Of a stretch of DNA of 45,306 bases, positions 26,351 through 34,057 are shown piece after piece. This DNA comes from Cellvibrionaceae bacterium. Lineage in GTDB: Bacteria > Pseudomonadota > Gammaproteobacteria > Pseudomonadales > Cellvibrionaceae. The stretch lies in assembly GCA_021151615.1 (NCBI GenBank), contig JAGKXA010000009.1, positions 1 to 45,306 of the forward strand, in the 5' to 3' direction. The notes under the pieces were generated by a model, which made no database searches, had not been told where the DNA came from, and saw only the letters and a list, made by a program, of their open reading frames with translations. The translations under genes were made by a program, and so were the position numbers. Numbering within the stretch: the stretch's first letter is position 1; each line of letters starts with the position of its first letter.

Positions 26351-26532
26351 TGCAATTGATCAACCGCAGTGAGTGTGTTCAGGTTAGTAAAGCACAGTTT
26401 TTTTTCCGCTCAAAGCGGCCCGTGCGTGCCGAATAAAATAATTACTTTTTTATAACTTTTATAGGAAGTTTGGGTGCATATTGATGCTGTAATTGTACAG
26501 TTTGGTGGTAAAAGGTAACACCCAAAGTGTTT

Positions 26533-26572
26533 GGTCAAATTGACTATCTGATCGCAAATAGTCAATTTGGCC
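26533..26572. repeat. Long inverted repeat between chitinase and GGDEF genes
   Basis: GGTCAAATTGACTAT (26533-26547) and ATAGTCAATTTGGCC (26558-26572) are 15-base arms, pairing throughout with one G-U, around a 10-base loop. It lies 20 bases beyond the chitinase stop. Neither side has a T-run, so it may be a terminator of weak type, an operator or a processed RNA stem. Confidence 0.7.
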
Positions 26573-26592
26573 TACGTTGTCATAAGGTGTTT

Positions 26593-27726
26593 TTATGGAT
26601 TTTTGCTAGTGGTTAGGTGTTGGTGGATGCTATCGAGTAGGCCATTGCTGTCAGTGTCATGAGGCAGTTGCCAGAACATAATGCCGCCCAGTTTGTGTGC
26701 ATGCAGGTATTTCACCTTTTCGCCCAGGGAGCGGGCGTCATCAAACGTGGCGAATGTTTTTTGTGTCGCACTGTAATAGTAGGGCGCTTTGGCAATATCA
26801 TCCCAGTGGTAGACAAACCCCTTACTGGAAGGGTAATGGGCTGGGAATTCCTTAAAGCCGGCGCCTTCAATGTGTACACCTGACTGATACAGACCCTTAT
26901 TGGTTGGGGCGACCTCTTTCCAGGCGCGCGCATAGAAAGCCGCACCTATGACAATTTTTTCCGGTGCCACGCCCAGGCGCAATAAATATCTCACAGCATT
27001 ATCGGTAGAATCCTTTTGCTGCGGTGTTGAGTAAAGCGCTGTGTGATGGCCGGTGTGCGGTGTGCCGCCATTCACTATGTCGTAGGTCATGAGATTGACG
27101 TTATCCAGCAGTGGCATAATGGTTTGCCAGTCCACCGCCGTCGCCAGAAATTGATCAAAGCCTCCCGCTGCGAAACTTAATTCGTAGCGCGTGCCCAATA
27201 CCTTGCGCAGTTCACGCACCAGCTCGCTAAAATTATCGCGGTCGTGCGCCGCAAATTTATGCCCGGGGAAGCCTTCAATAGTAGGGTATTCCCAATCCAG
27301 ATCGATTCCATCAGCATTGTAATCCTGAATAATTTTCAGGGTAGATTGAGCAAATGCCTGGCGATTGGCAGCAGAATTAAAAATATCGGAACAGGTTTCG
27401 CAGCCGCCCCAACCGCCCAGTGACAGCAGTACTTTCAAGTGGGGGTATTGTTGTTTCAAGCCCACCAACCGGCGCATGGCCTGCCGGTCTTTGGCAGAAT
27501 CAAAATCCAATCGATTGCCCTGCAAATGCAGGAAGCTGTAAATAATATGGGTGAGCTGGTTAAAGTTATAACGGCCCAAATCCGAGCCATCGCCCATGTA
27601 ATAAGCGATGACTTTTACCGAAGGTGCGGTTTGTATCGGATTGGTGGTTTGAGTGGATGTGTGGCCGCAGGAGAGCAACAGTAACCCAAGCGCGGCAAGG
27701 GCAGCGCAACGAAAAACTGATTTCAT
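26593..27726 (-). CDS. GH18 chitinase, lipoprotein
   Basis: 377-residue secreted glycoside hydrolase of family 18, which cleaves beta-1,4 links in chitin or chito-oligosaccharides with substrate-assisted catalysis. The lipobox LLSC (Cys20) predicts membrane anchoring. The TIM barrel shows VIAYYMGDG, KVLLSLGGWGG and the catalytic DGIDLDWEYP with acid Glu146 (DxxDxDxE intact). NLMTYDIVNG, IVIGAAFYARAWKE and GGIMFWQLPHD complete the expected strands. There is no separate chitin-binding domain, so soluble oligomers are the more likely substrate. Upstream AGGA lies a few bases before the ATG. The neighbouring GGDEF sensor may link chitin availability to lifestyle, by inference. Confidence 0.95.
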   Translation of the reverse strand: MKSVFRCAALAALGLLLLSCGHTSTQTTNPIQTAPSVKVIAYYMGDGSDLGRYNFNQLTHIIYSFLHLQGNRLDFDSAKDRQAMRRLVGLKQQYPHLKVLLSLGGWGGCETCSDIFNSAANRQAFAQSTLKIIQDYNADGIDLDWEYPTIEGFPGHKFAAHDRDNFSELVRELRKVLGTRYELSFAAGGFDQFLATAVDWQTIMPLLDNVNLMTYDIVNGGTPHTGHHTALYSTPQQKDSTDNAVRYLLRLGVAPEKIVIGAAFYARAWKEVAPTNKGLYQSGVHIEGAGFKEFPAHYPSSKGFVYHWDDIAKAPYYYSATQKTFATFDDARSLGEKVKYLHAHKLGGIMFWQLPHDTDSNGLLDSIHQHLTTSKNP

Positions 27727-27994
27727 AAATTCCTCGTCGGTTAATTAACGATTATGTGTAGTTATAGTAAAAACACGAGAGGCTGGTGCAGTGGTAGATG
27801 TCTGCGTTTCTAGGCGTTGCAGATCAGCTTGGTATTTTACTCACCGTGCATGCTGCTGCCAGACGTGCTCCGGTAAAGTTAAATTAAGATATGAATAGAA
27901 GGCCGTCGAATATTTGCTGGGATTGGGCATTGCGTATCAAGCGGTAGACGAGTTTAATGCGCTCATTACCAAAGTTCTCTTGATTGAAATCACT

Positions 27995-28396
27995 ATGCTG
28001 AATGACGACTTTTCCTCTGTATCTCTCGATCAATTGCTTTTAGCGAGTAACTGGCAACAGCAGTACAAACTGATTATCCAGTGGGGGAAATTAATTAGTA
28101 CCAAAGAAGAAATTCGCACGCGGGAAAATCTCATTCGTGGTTGCGAATTGCCGGTATGGTTGGTTTGTGCACTGTCAGCGGGAAAACTCTATTTTGCGTT
28201 TGACGCAGACAGTAGTGTAATTAAAGGCCTTGCTGCGCTCTTATTAGTGCAGGTGAATGGCAAATCGCCGGATGAATTACGCAACCTGGACCTGGCGAAA
28301 AATTTAAAATTGCTGGGACTGGAAAAACATTTAACCCCGTCACGCAATAATGGATTGAATGGAATTATTGTGCGTATTGAGGAGTTACTCTGTTAG
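27995..28396 (+). CDS. csdE: SufE/CsdE-like sulfur acceptor protein
   Basis: About 133-residue cytosolic protein that takes sulfur from a cysteine desulfurase and hands it on. The sulfur-accepting cysteine is Cys50 in LIRGCELPVWLV (E. coli CsdE has IAGCENRVWL). Other family features are GLAALLLVQVNGKSPDEL and the C-terminal LTPSRNNGLNGIIVRI. The closest homology seems to be CsdE rather than SufE, and this fits a TcdA/CsdL gene two genes away. No csdA is in the window. The start is ATG at 27995 by comparison with CsdE; an upstream in-frame TTG would add 27 residues without homology. Confidence 0.85.
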   Translation: MLNDDFSSVSLDQLLLASNWQQQYKLIIQWGKLISTKEEIRTRENLIRGCELPVWLVCALSAGKLYFAFDADSSVIKGLAALLLVQVNGKSPDELRNLDLAKNLKLLGLEKHLTPSRNNGLNGIIVRIEELLC

Positions 28397-28440
28397 TTTA
28401 ACTACCCGTTGCCTGCGGTCGCAGTTAACGGGTAGTTAAA
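28397..28440. terminator. Bidirectional hairpin between csdE-like and lipoprotein genes
   Basis: TTTAACTACCCGTT at 28397-28410 pairs perfectly with AACGGGTAGTTAAA at 28427-28440; the loop itself contains CTGC-GGTC-GCAG. The stop codons of both converging genes touch it (28396 and 28446). A/T-rich stem ends replace a long T-run. Confidence 0.75.
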
Positions 28441-28445
28441 TGTAA

Positions 28446-29417
28446 TTAAAGATACAAGTTTAAAATTTCCATTGTCCACTCAGTATCTTTGTCTTTCTTG
28501 CCTGATTTTTCCAAATCAATCTTGGTTTGTTTGGCGAATGTCAGGGCTTCAGGGGTGCCTAAATCGCAAATAGCTTTCAGCGCCATTCCGCGATCCTGCC
28601 AGTTGTTGCCTGCAGCAAAGAGGTTTTTCAGGTAATTGAACTCGCTGGTTGCTTTCAGGTTGCCCAGAGAAGAAATGGCTGCGAGACGAATATATTCGTC
28701 GGCATTCTTGCTCAATTCTACCAGTGGTTTAACTGCCGTTTTATTGTTGCCAAAACCTAATTGGTAAACTTTCAGATAAGCATCTGCTGGTGCAGGCTGT
28801 GCATTGATGGCGCTGACCAGTTTGTTGACTTCATCATTGCTAATAGCCTGGTTACCTGTGGCCTGATTAACTTTGGCAGAAAATTCCTTTACCAGCAGGC
28901 TCAGGGGTTCATTAAATGTTGGCTCGATAACTTCATCAAAGCTCCACACAGGGACTTTTCCTCGCTTGATAAATGCCGCAATACGCTGGGTGCCCTTGGT
29001 GGTTTTAACATCGGCACTCAACCAGCTCATAGTTACAAATGGTGAAAATCCATTTGCGCGGTAGTTGCGGATGTAAAGTTTATTAACTGCGACATCGACA
29101 CTGCCGCTTTCAGCAGCTGATGCATCTACCCCACGTGCCTGAAGTTCTTTAACGGTGTGATCTTTGAGGTATTTGATTGGATCAACCGGTGTGCCATCCA
29201 TAATCAGGTTGGCTTTGAGAATACCGTAGCTAAACACTTTTTCGTTAGCTGCCCGTGCATCTTTTACGCTAAGCGTAAGTGCTGGGCTGGCTGCTGAGCC
29301 TGAATATTCAATTTCTGATGCTGCTGGTGATTTAACTTTGTAGGAGGATGGTGCGCAGCCCTGGATCAACAGCGCAATTAAAATTCCACCCAAGCTCAAG
29401 GGAAGTGATTTTTTCAT
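28446..29417 (-). CDS. Lipoprotein with HEAT-like repeats
   Basis: 323-residue predicted lipoprotein (lipobox LIQGC, Cys21). Residues 45-190 form a beta-rich domain that I cannot name (begins TLSVKDARAANEKVFSYG). Residues 220-323 contain HEAT-like helical repeats: NKTAVKPLVELSKNADEYIR, LAAISSLGNLKATSEFNYLK and RGMALKAICDLGTPEALTFA. HEAT repeats usually bind proteins. No enzyme motif is seen. It is isolated by a hairpin at its 3' side and has a 12-bp palindrome in its upstream region (29452-29463). Confidence 0.8.
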   Translation of the reverse strand: MKKSLPLSLGGILIALLIQGCAPSSYKVKSPAASEIEYSGSAASPALTLSVKDARAANEKVFSYGILKANLIMDGTPVDPIKYLKDHTVKELQARGVDASAAESGSVDVAVNKLYIRNYRANGFSPFVTMSWLSADVKTTKGTQRIAAFIKRGKVPVWSFDEVIEPTFNEPLSLLVKEFSAKVNQATGNQAISNDEVNKLVSAINAQPAPADAYLKVYQLGFGNNKTAVKPLVELSKNADEYIRLAAISSLGNLKATSEFNYLKNLFAAGNNWQDRGMALKAICDLGTPEALTFAKQTKIDLEKSGKKDKDTEWTMEILNLYL

Positions 29418-29451
29418 AGTTAATTTCCGTGTGGTTTATTAGATATTCCTT

Positions 29452-29463
29452 ATGAACGTTCAT
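29452..29463. promoter_or_regulatory. 12-bp perfect palindrome, candidate operator
   Basis: ATGAACGTTCAT, about 35 bases upstream of the HEAT lipoprotein ATG at 29417. It is a perfect palindrome of a type used by several TetR-family regulators. No TetR gene is seen nearby, so the reader protein is unknown. Confidence 0.4.
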
Positions 29464-29543
29464 GTTGTTTACCGCTGTCCATAAGGCGGCGGGATATTAG
29501 CGGATTTTAATGTGAATTGGATAGTCGCTTCCGTCGAACAGGC

Positions 29544-30350
29544 TCAGTCCACTTCCGCTTGCTTCGCCAGATAGCGCTCAATAGCGCGCGCTGCCGCGAG
29601 CATGCCAAAGGTGCTGGTTACCATCACACTGGAGCCAAAGCCGCCAGTGCAATCCAGCTTCACGCCGTCCTGCAAATGCTGCTTGGTTTGGCAGACGCTG
29701 CCATCGGGTTTGGGGTAGACCATCTGCTCATCAGAGTAGACGGCATCTACGCGAAATTTGCGTTTGGTGTCGCGCGCAAAATTGTAGTGGCGGTACAACT
29801 GCTGGCGAATTTTATGCAGCATGGGGTCGTTCTTCGAGCGCGCCAGATCGTCCACGGTAATCCGTTGTAAATCGCGCTTGCCGCCCGATGAGCCAATCAC
29901 AATCAAGCGAATTTTCACCGCCGAACAGTAGGCCACTAAACGTGCTTTTAAATGTGCCGCATCTATTGCATCGATAATCACGTGGTGCTGCTTGCCCAGC
30001 AGTTGGTGAATGTTTTGATCGTCAATAAAATCTTCCACTGAATGTACAATGATTTCCGGGTTGATATCGCGCAGACGCTCGCTAATCACCTGGTTTTTGG
30101 ATTTGCCCAGATTGGAGTACAAGGCATGGGATTGGCGATTGGTATTGGTAACGCAGACTTCATCCATTTCAATCAGGGTGAGCTCGCCCACCCCCGAGCG
30201 CGCCAGGGCTTCCGCCACCCAGGTGCCTACGCCACCCAGGCCGATTACCGCGAAATGGGCGTTGGTCAGCGCTGGCAGTGCGTCCTGGCCATAAAGGCGA
30301 CCAATGCCGCTGAAGCGTTGTAGGTAGGCTTGGGTAAGGGGTCTGGTCAT
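29544..30350 (-). CDS. tcdA: tRNA threonylcarbamoyladenosine dehydratase, TcdA/CsdL-like
   Basis: 268-residue E1/ThiF-family enzyme that dehydrates t6A37 of tRNA to its cyclic form (ct6A) using ATP. The adenylation Rossmann loop is FAVIGLGGVGTWVAEALARS, followed by LIEMDEVCVTNTNRQ and IDAIDAAHLKARLVAYC. The partner motif KLDCTGGFGSSVMVTSTFG is near the C-terminus. In E. coli this gene (csdL/tcdA) sits with csdA and csdE. Here a csdE homologue is only two genes away but separated by a lipoprotein gene on this strand. MTRPLT at 30350 is chosen as the start by family alignment; a longer frame from 30410 adds 20 unlikely residues. Confidence 0.9.
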   Translation of the reverse strand: MTRPLTQAYLQRFSGIGRLYGQDALPALTNAHFAVIGLGGVGTWVAEALARSGVGELTLIEMDEVCVTNTNRQSHALYSNLGKSKNQVISERLRDINPEIIVHSVEDFIDDQNIHQLLGKQHHVIIDAIDAAHLKARLVAYCSAVKIRLIVIGSSGGKRDLQRITVDDLARSKNDPMLHKIRQQLYRHYNFARDTKRKFRVDAVYSDEQMVYPKPDGSVCQTKQHLQDGVKLDCTGGFGSSVMVTSTFGMLAAARAIERYLAKQAEVD

Positions 30351-30491
30351 AGTTTGGGTCGAGGTGATTAAAAGTGGCGGCTTTTTAACGGAGAAAATAC
30401 CCGAATTCAAGCACTTGGCGGGTAAATCGGTGAGACGCTGCTACACTTTTTAAGTCTTGTTATTGAATTGTTTATAACAAACCCGCCCATG

Positions 30492-30516
30492 CCCTTGGAG
30501 TTTGGCCTCCCAAGGG
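30492..30516 (+). promoter_or_regulatory. Hairpin in leader of the response regulator gene
   Basis: CCCTTGG (30492-30498) pairs with CCAAGGG (30510-30516), loop of 11 bases, ending 28 bases before the ATG at 30545. It could be an attenuator or simply the terminator of an upstream transcript. Confidence 0.35.
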
Positions 30517-30544
30517 TGATCAGATTCTGAAAGTTGAGAGCCTC

Positions 30545-31162
30545 ATGAATAAAACAGCCCAGGCAACTGCCTATTTGATTGACGATGACAGCATTACGCT
30601 GGAATTGATGAGTGGCATTATCGAACCCATAGGGGTAGAGGCCGTCTGTTTTAGCGATGCCGAGGCTTTTCTTTCTGCCTACAGCCCCAAGCCTTGTGAA
30701 TGTGTGATTTCCGATATGCGTATGCCGGGTGTGAGCGGTTTGCAATTGCATAAGGTCTTACAGCAGCGCTACCCGGTACCGCCGCCACTGATTATTGTGA
30801 CTGGCTATGCCGAGGTGAGTGCGGCGGTGGAGGCAATGAAACAGGGCGCTTACGATTTTGTGGAAAAACCCATCAATGGCCATCAATTTCTGGAAAAGCT
30901 GCAGACTGCGCTTTCGCTCAGTCGCCAGTTGCATCAACGGCGGTTGGATTTGTCGGCGCGCGAAGCGCGTATCGCCTTGTTAACCCCTAAAGAGCAGGAG
31001 GTGCTGCAGGCGGTGCTAGAGGGAATGCCCAGTAAAGACATTGCCCAGAAACTCAACCTGAGTGTGCGCACCGTTGAAAACCATCGCGCGCGGATCATGG
31101 AAAAGCTGCGTGTGAATTCCGCGATGGAGTTGATGCGCGATTTTATGTTGCCTGCCCGCTAA
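30545..31162 (+). CDS. FixJ/TodT-type response regulator (REC-LuxR HTH)
   Basis: 205-residue two-component regulator. The receiver domain (about 7-120) has acid residues IDDD (14-17), phosphoacceptor Asp in CVISDMRMPGVSG, a Thr in IIVTGYAEVSAAVEAM and Lys in DFVEKPI. A LuxR-type helix-turn-helix (about 143-200) has LTPKEQEVLQAVLEGMPSKD and LNLSVRTVENHRARIMEKL, typical of the FixJ branch. It is a transcription activator; targets are unknown. No cognate kinase gene is adjacent; the giant hybrid kinase at 34058 is the only kinase in this run. Confidence 0.93.
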   Translation: MNKTAQATAYLIDDDSITLELMSGIIEPIGVEAVCFSDAEAFLSAYSPKPCECVISDMRMPGVSGLQLHKVLQQRYPVPPPLIIVTGYAEVSAAVEAMKQGAYDFVEKPINGHQFLEKLQTALSLSRQLHQRRLDLSAREARIALLTPKEQEVLQAVLEGMPSKDIAQKLNLSVRTVENHRARIMEKLRVNSAMELMRDFMLPAR

Positions 31163-31395
31163 GCCCTATGTTTGCGCCTCATTTTTATCATGCGGGAGCT
31201 ACGGCTCCTGCCGTTCGTTTTGTTTGTTTCGTTGTGCCTGCCTGTTTCATGCTTGCCCCTGCGCCCGTCCTTACTGTTATTAACCCTCGGTGATTTAGTT
31301 TTTGCCGTCCTGGTGTCGCCCTTAGGTTCCCGACTTGCAGTTTTCAGCCCGTTTACTTCCTGGGGGCTGCGGGATGTGTTTATGAGGACGGTGCA

Positions 31396-32904
31396 ATGAA
31401 ATGGTTTAACAAGCTCAATCTGGCAGCCAAGTTGCTGACAACCTTTATCAGTCTGGCGCTGATGACTGCTGCAGTGGGAATTTATGGTCTGCAGAATATC
31501 GTCCGTGTCGGGCAGTTGATGGGTGATATGTACAGCAACAATCTGGTTGCTATCGATAATCTCTCCAACTCCTACAGTCGTTTCCTGGTGTACACCCGCG
31601 CGGTCACGCGTTTACCTTCGCAAACACCGGAGGATATTAAAACGACCCAGGAGCGGATGGCCGGGCATTGGGCCAATTCCATGGAGACCTTTGGTCGCTA
31701 CACCCAAACCAACCTGAGTGCGGATGAACAAGAGCAAGTGAATAAGCTCAAGGATGCCAAATCCCGCTACCTGGTGCTGGTAGACCAACTGGTAGGCTTG
31801 CTCCTCGCCGGCAAATCGCGGGAGGCCAGTGATCTAAGTGATAACGACCTGCGCTTTGCCAGCTATGAAATCGAAGAGGCTTATGCAGCGCTGATCGAGA
31901 GCAATAACAGGCAGGGTGCAGAAGCTGATGCACAAGGGCGCGAAAACGTGAACGAGATGTTTAGTGTCATGCTCACAGTTATTGCGGTTTCGATGTTGCT
32001 CGCCATAGGTTTTGGTTTGTGGGTAACGCGCATGATTACCCGCCAATTGGGCGGTGAGCCAGCATATGCGAGCGAGATGGTGCGCAAGATTGCCGAAGGC
32101 GATCTGACCCTGAGTATCCAGTTGCGCAATGGCGATACCAGCAGTTTGCTTGCTGCCATGAGCGATATGGTCGTGCGTTTGAGAGGGGTTATCGGGCAGG
32201 TGGTGAGTTCCGCGGATGCGTTGGCGGCGGCCTCGGAGCAGGTCTCTTCCTCATCCAACACGCTGGCGCAGAACGCCGGCAACCAGGCTGCCAGCGTCGA
32301 GCAGACCAGTGCCTCTATGGAAGAAATTTCCGCGACTGTGGCGCAGAACGCCGATAACGCCAATATCACTGATGGTATTGCCACGGAATCTTCTCGCTAT
32401 GCCAAAGAAAGTGGCGCTGCCGTACGTGAAACTGTCACTGCCATGAACTTCATTGCCGCCAAGATTGGCATGGTGGATGAGATTGCCTACCAGACCAACT
32501 TGCTGGCACTGAATGCGGCTATCGAAGCCGGACGCGCCGGTGAGCACGGGCGTGGTTTTGCGGTTGTAGCGGCGGAAGTGCGCAAGCTGGCTGAGCGTTC
32601 CCAGGTGGCAGCGCAGGAGATAGGCACATTGGCAGCCGCCAGTGTAAAAACTGCCGAATCGGCGGGCAAGCAACTCGGTGATATGTTGCCTTCCATTGCC
32701 AGGACGGCAGACCTGGTGCGCGAGATTGCTGCTGCGTCCGACGAGCAGCGCACCGGGCTGGATCAGATCAATCTCGCTGTGAGTGAATTGTCCCGCGCCA
32801 CCCAGGCAAACGCCTCGGCCTCCGAGGAGCTAACCGCCACTGCCGAAGAGTTGAGCAGCCAGGCGCTGCAACTCAAGGCTGCCATGGACTACTTCCGCAC
32901 CTGA
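31396..32904 (+). CDS. Methyl-accepting chemotaxis protein
   Basis: 502-residue chemoreceptor. Helix 1 is at about 11-30; a periplasmic four-helix-bundle ligand domain (4HB_MCP type, about 31-190) follows; then helix 2 (VMLTVIAVSMLLAIGFGLWV), a HAMP domain, and a long signalling coiled coil with the conserved hairpin tip DEIAYQTNLLALNAAIEAGR and GFAVVAAEVRKLAERSQVAA. There is no C-terminal WxxxF pentapeptide for CheR docking. AUG with GAGGA seven bases upstream. A CheR methyltransferase follows 200 bases later. Ligand unknown. Confidence 0.95.
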   Translation: MKWFNKLNLAAKLLTTFISLALMTAAVGIYGLQNIVRVGQLMGDMYSNNLVAIDNLSNSYSRFLVYTRAVTRLPSQTPEDIKTTQERMAGHWANSMETFGRYTQTNLSADEQEQVNKLKDAKSRYLVLVDQLVGLLLAGKSREASDLSDNDLRFASYEIEEAYAALIESNNRQGAEADAQGRENVNEMFSVMLTVIAVSMLLAIGFGLWVTRMITRQLGGEPAYASEMVRKIAEGDLTLSIQLRNGDTSSLLAAMSDMVVRLRGVIGQVVSSADALAAASEQVSSSSNTLAQNAGNQAASVEQTSASMEEISATVAQNADNANITDGIATESSRYAKESGAAVRETVTAMNFIAAKIGMVDEIAYQTNLLALNAAIEAGRAGEHGRGFAVVAAEVRKLAERSQVAAQEIGTLAAASVKTAESAGKQLGDMLPSIARTADLVREIAAASDEQRTGLDQINLAVSELSRATQANASASEELTATAEELSSQALQLKAAMDYFRT

Positions 32905-32911
32905 TCCCCGC

Positions 32912-32936
32912 CAGCCCAGGGGAGAGCACTGGGCTG
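32912..32936 (+). terminator. Possible terminator hairpin after the chemoreceptor gene
   Basis: CAGCCCAG (32912-32919) pairs perfectly with CTGGGCTG (32929-32936), loop of nine. Only short T runs follow (TTAGGTGTTTT), so termination may be partial. Confidence 0.45.
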
Positions 32937-33106
32937 CTGGTTAGGTGTTTTCCCCTAGGCGCGGTGAGTAATTCTACTCTCACGGCTTTTTTGCCAATCC
33001 CCCAGACTGTGAACCCATAAGAGAAGCGTTTTTGAGGTTGTACACACCGGCATTGGGATTCATTCATCAACATTGTTAAATTGCTTGGAGATAGGGGAAA
33101 TCATCC

Positions 33107-33943
33107 GTGAATACTGAGATCAGCAGCTTTGCCTTCCACAAGATTCGCGATTACGTGCATCGCACCGCGGGGATTGTGATTGGCGCGGATAAAACTGCCC
33201 TGGTCACTGGCCGCTTGTGGCGTCGCCTGGAGTTGACAGGCCACACTACCTACGAATCCTATTTTACCTTTGTGTCCAGTGCGGCGGGCGAGCAAGAACG
33301 CCACATAATGCTGGATTTACTCACCACCAACGAAACCTATTTCTTTCGCGAACCAGCGCACTTTGATTTTTTGCGCAATCAGATTATTCCCGAGCTCGGA
33401 CCGCAAAAAATGCGTGTCTGGTGTGCAGCATCATCTACCGGCGAAGAAGCCCATAGTATCGCCATGGTGTTGAGTGACACCTTGGGTAAATGCGATTGGG
33501 ATATTCTCGCAACGGATATTTCACGCACGGTGTTGGAAACGGCGCGCGCTGGCGTTTATCGCGCTGAGCGCATCAATCATATTCCGCGCGATTATTTGCA
33601 GCGTTTTTGTCGTCGCGGTATTGGCGATTACGATGGTATGTTGGCAGTTGTTCCATCGCTGCGCTCACGTATTTGTTTTCAGCAACACAATTTGTTGCAC
33701 GAACGCGCGAGTGATGAGCAGTTTGATGTTGTATTTTTACGCAATGTACTGATTTATTTTGATCAGGCTACCAAACAAAAAGTATTGGAAAATATTTTGA
33801 AAAGTTTACGTCCTGGTGGTTGGTTAATCCTGGGGCACTGCGAAAGTTTGCAAGGCCTGAATGTAGGGGTAAAAGTGGTTCGTCCGTCAATCTATCGTAA
33901 GCCAGAAGTAGCACAAGCATTACTAAAGCGTGTAGCCAGTTAG
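33107..33943 (+). CDS. cheR: CheR-type protein-glutamate O-methyltransferase
   Basis: 278-residue S-adenosylmethionine-dependent methyltransferase that methylates chemoreceptor glutamates for adaptation. The N-terminal CheR_N helices are at about 5-60; the core has LLTTNETYFFRE, the cofactor loop VWCAASSTGEEAHSIAMVL, ILATDISRTVLETA and VVFLRNVLIYFD, then GGWLILGHCESL. GTG at 33107 with GGGGAA eight bases upstream. It lies beside a chemoreceptor but no cheA, cheW or cheB gene is in the window, so it may belong to a dispersed chemotaxis set or modify only the neighbour. Confidence 0.94.
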   Translation: MNTEISSFAFHKIRDYVHRTAGIVIGADKTALVTGRLWRRLELTGHTTYESYFTFVSSAAGEQERHIMLDLLTTNETYFFREPAHFDFLRNQIIPELGPQKMRVWCAASSTGEEAHSIAMVLSDTLGKCDWDILATDISRTVLETARAGVYRAERINHIPRDYLQRFCRRGIGDYDGMLAVVPSLRSRICFQQHNLLHERASDEQFDVVFLRNVLIYFDQATKQKVLENILKSLRPGGWLILGHCESLQGLNVGVKVVRPSIYRKPEVAQALLKRVAS

Positions 33944-34057
33944 TCGTCAATGCGGCCAATGATTGACTGGCGTAAAGCGTAAGTGTTTTTACAAAAATTT
34001 AATTCAGTCAAACAGGAATTTGCTATCCTCCCGGCAAACGGAGAAAAAGAGCAAGTT

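Noticed and set aside
31172..31399. 75-residue hydrophobic frame just before the chemoreceptor gene
   Set aside because: It overlaps the chemoreceptor ATG by four bases, which is suggestive, but it starts with TTG, has no ribosome binding site and looks like a leucine-rich random frame.
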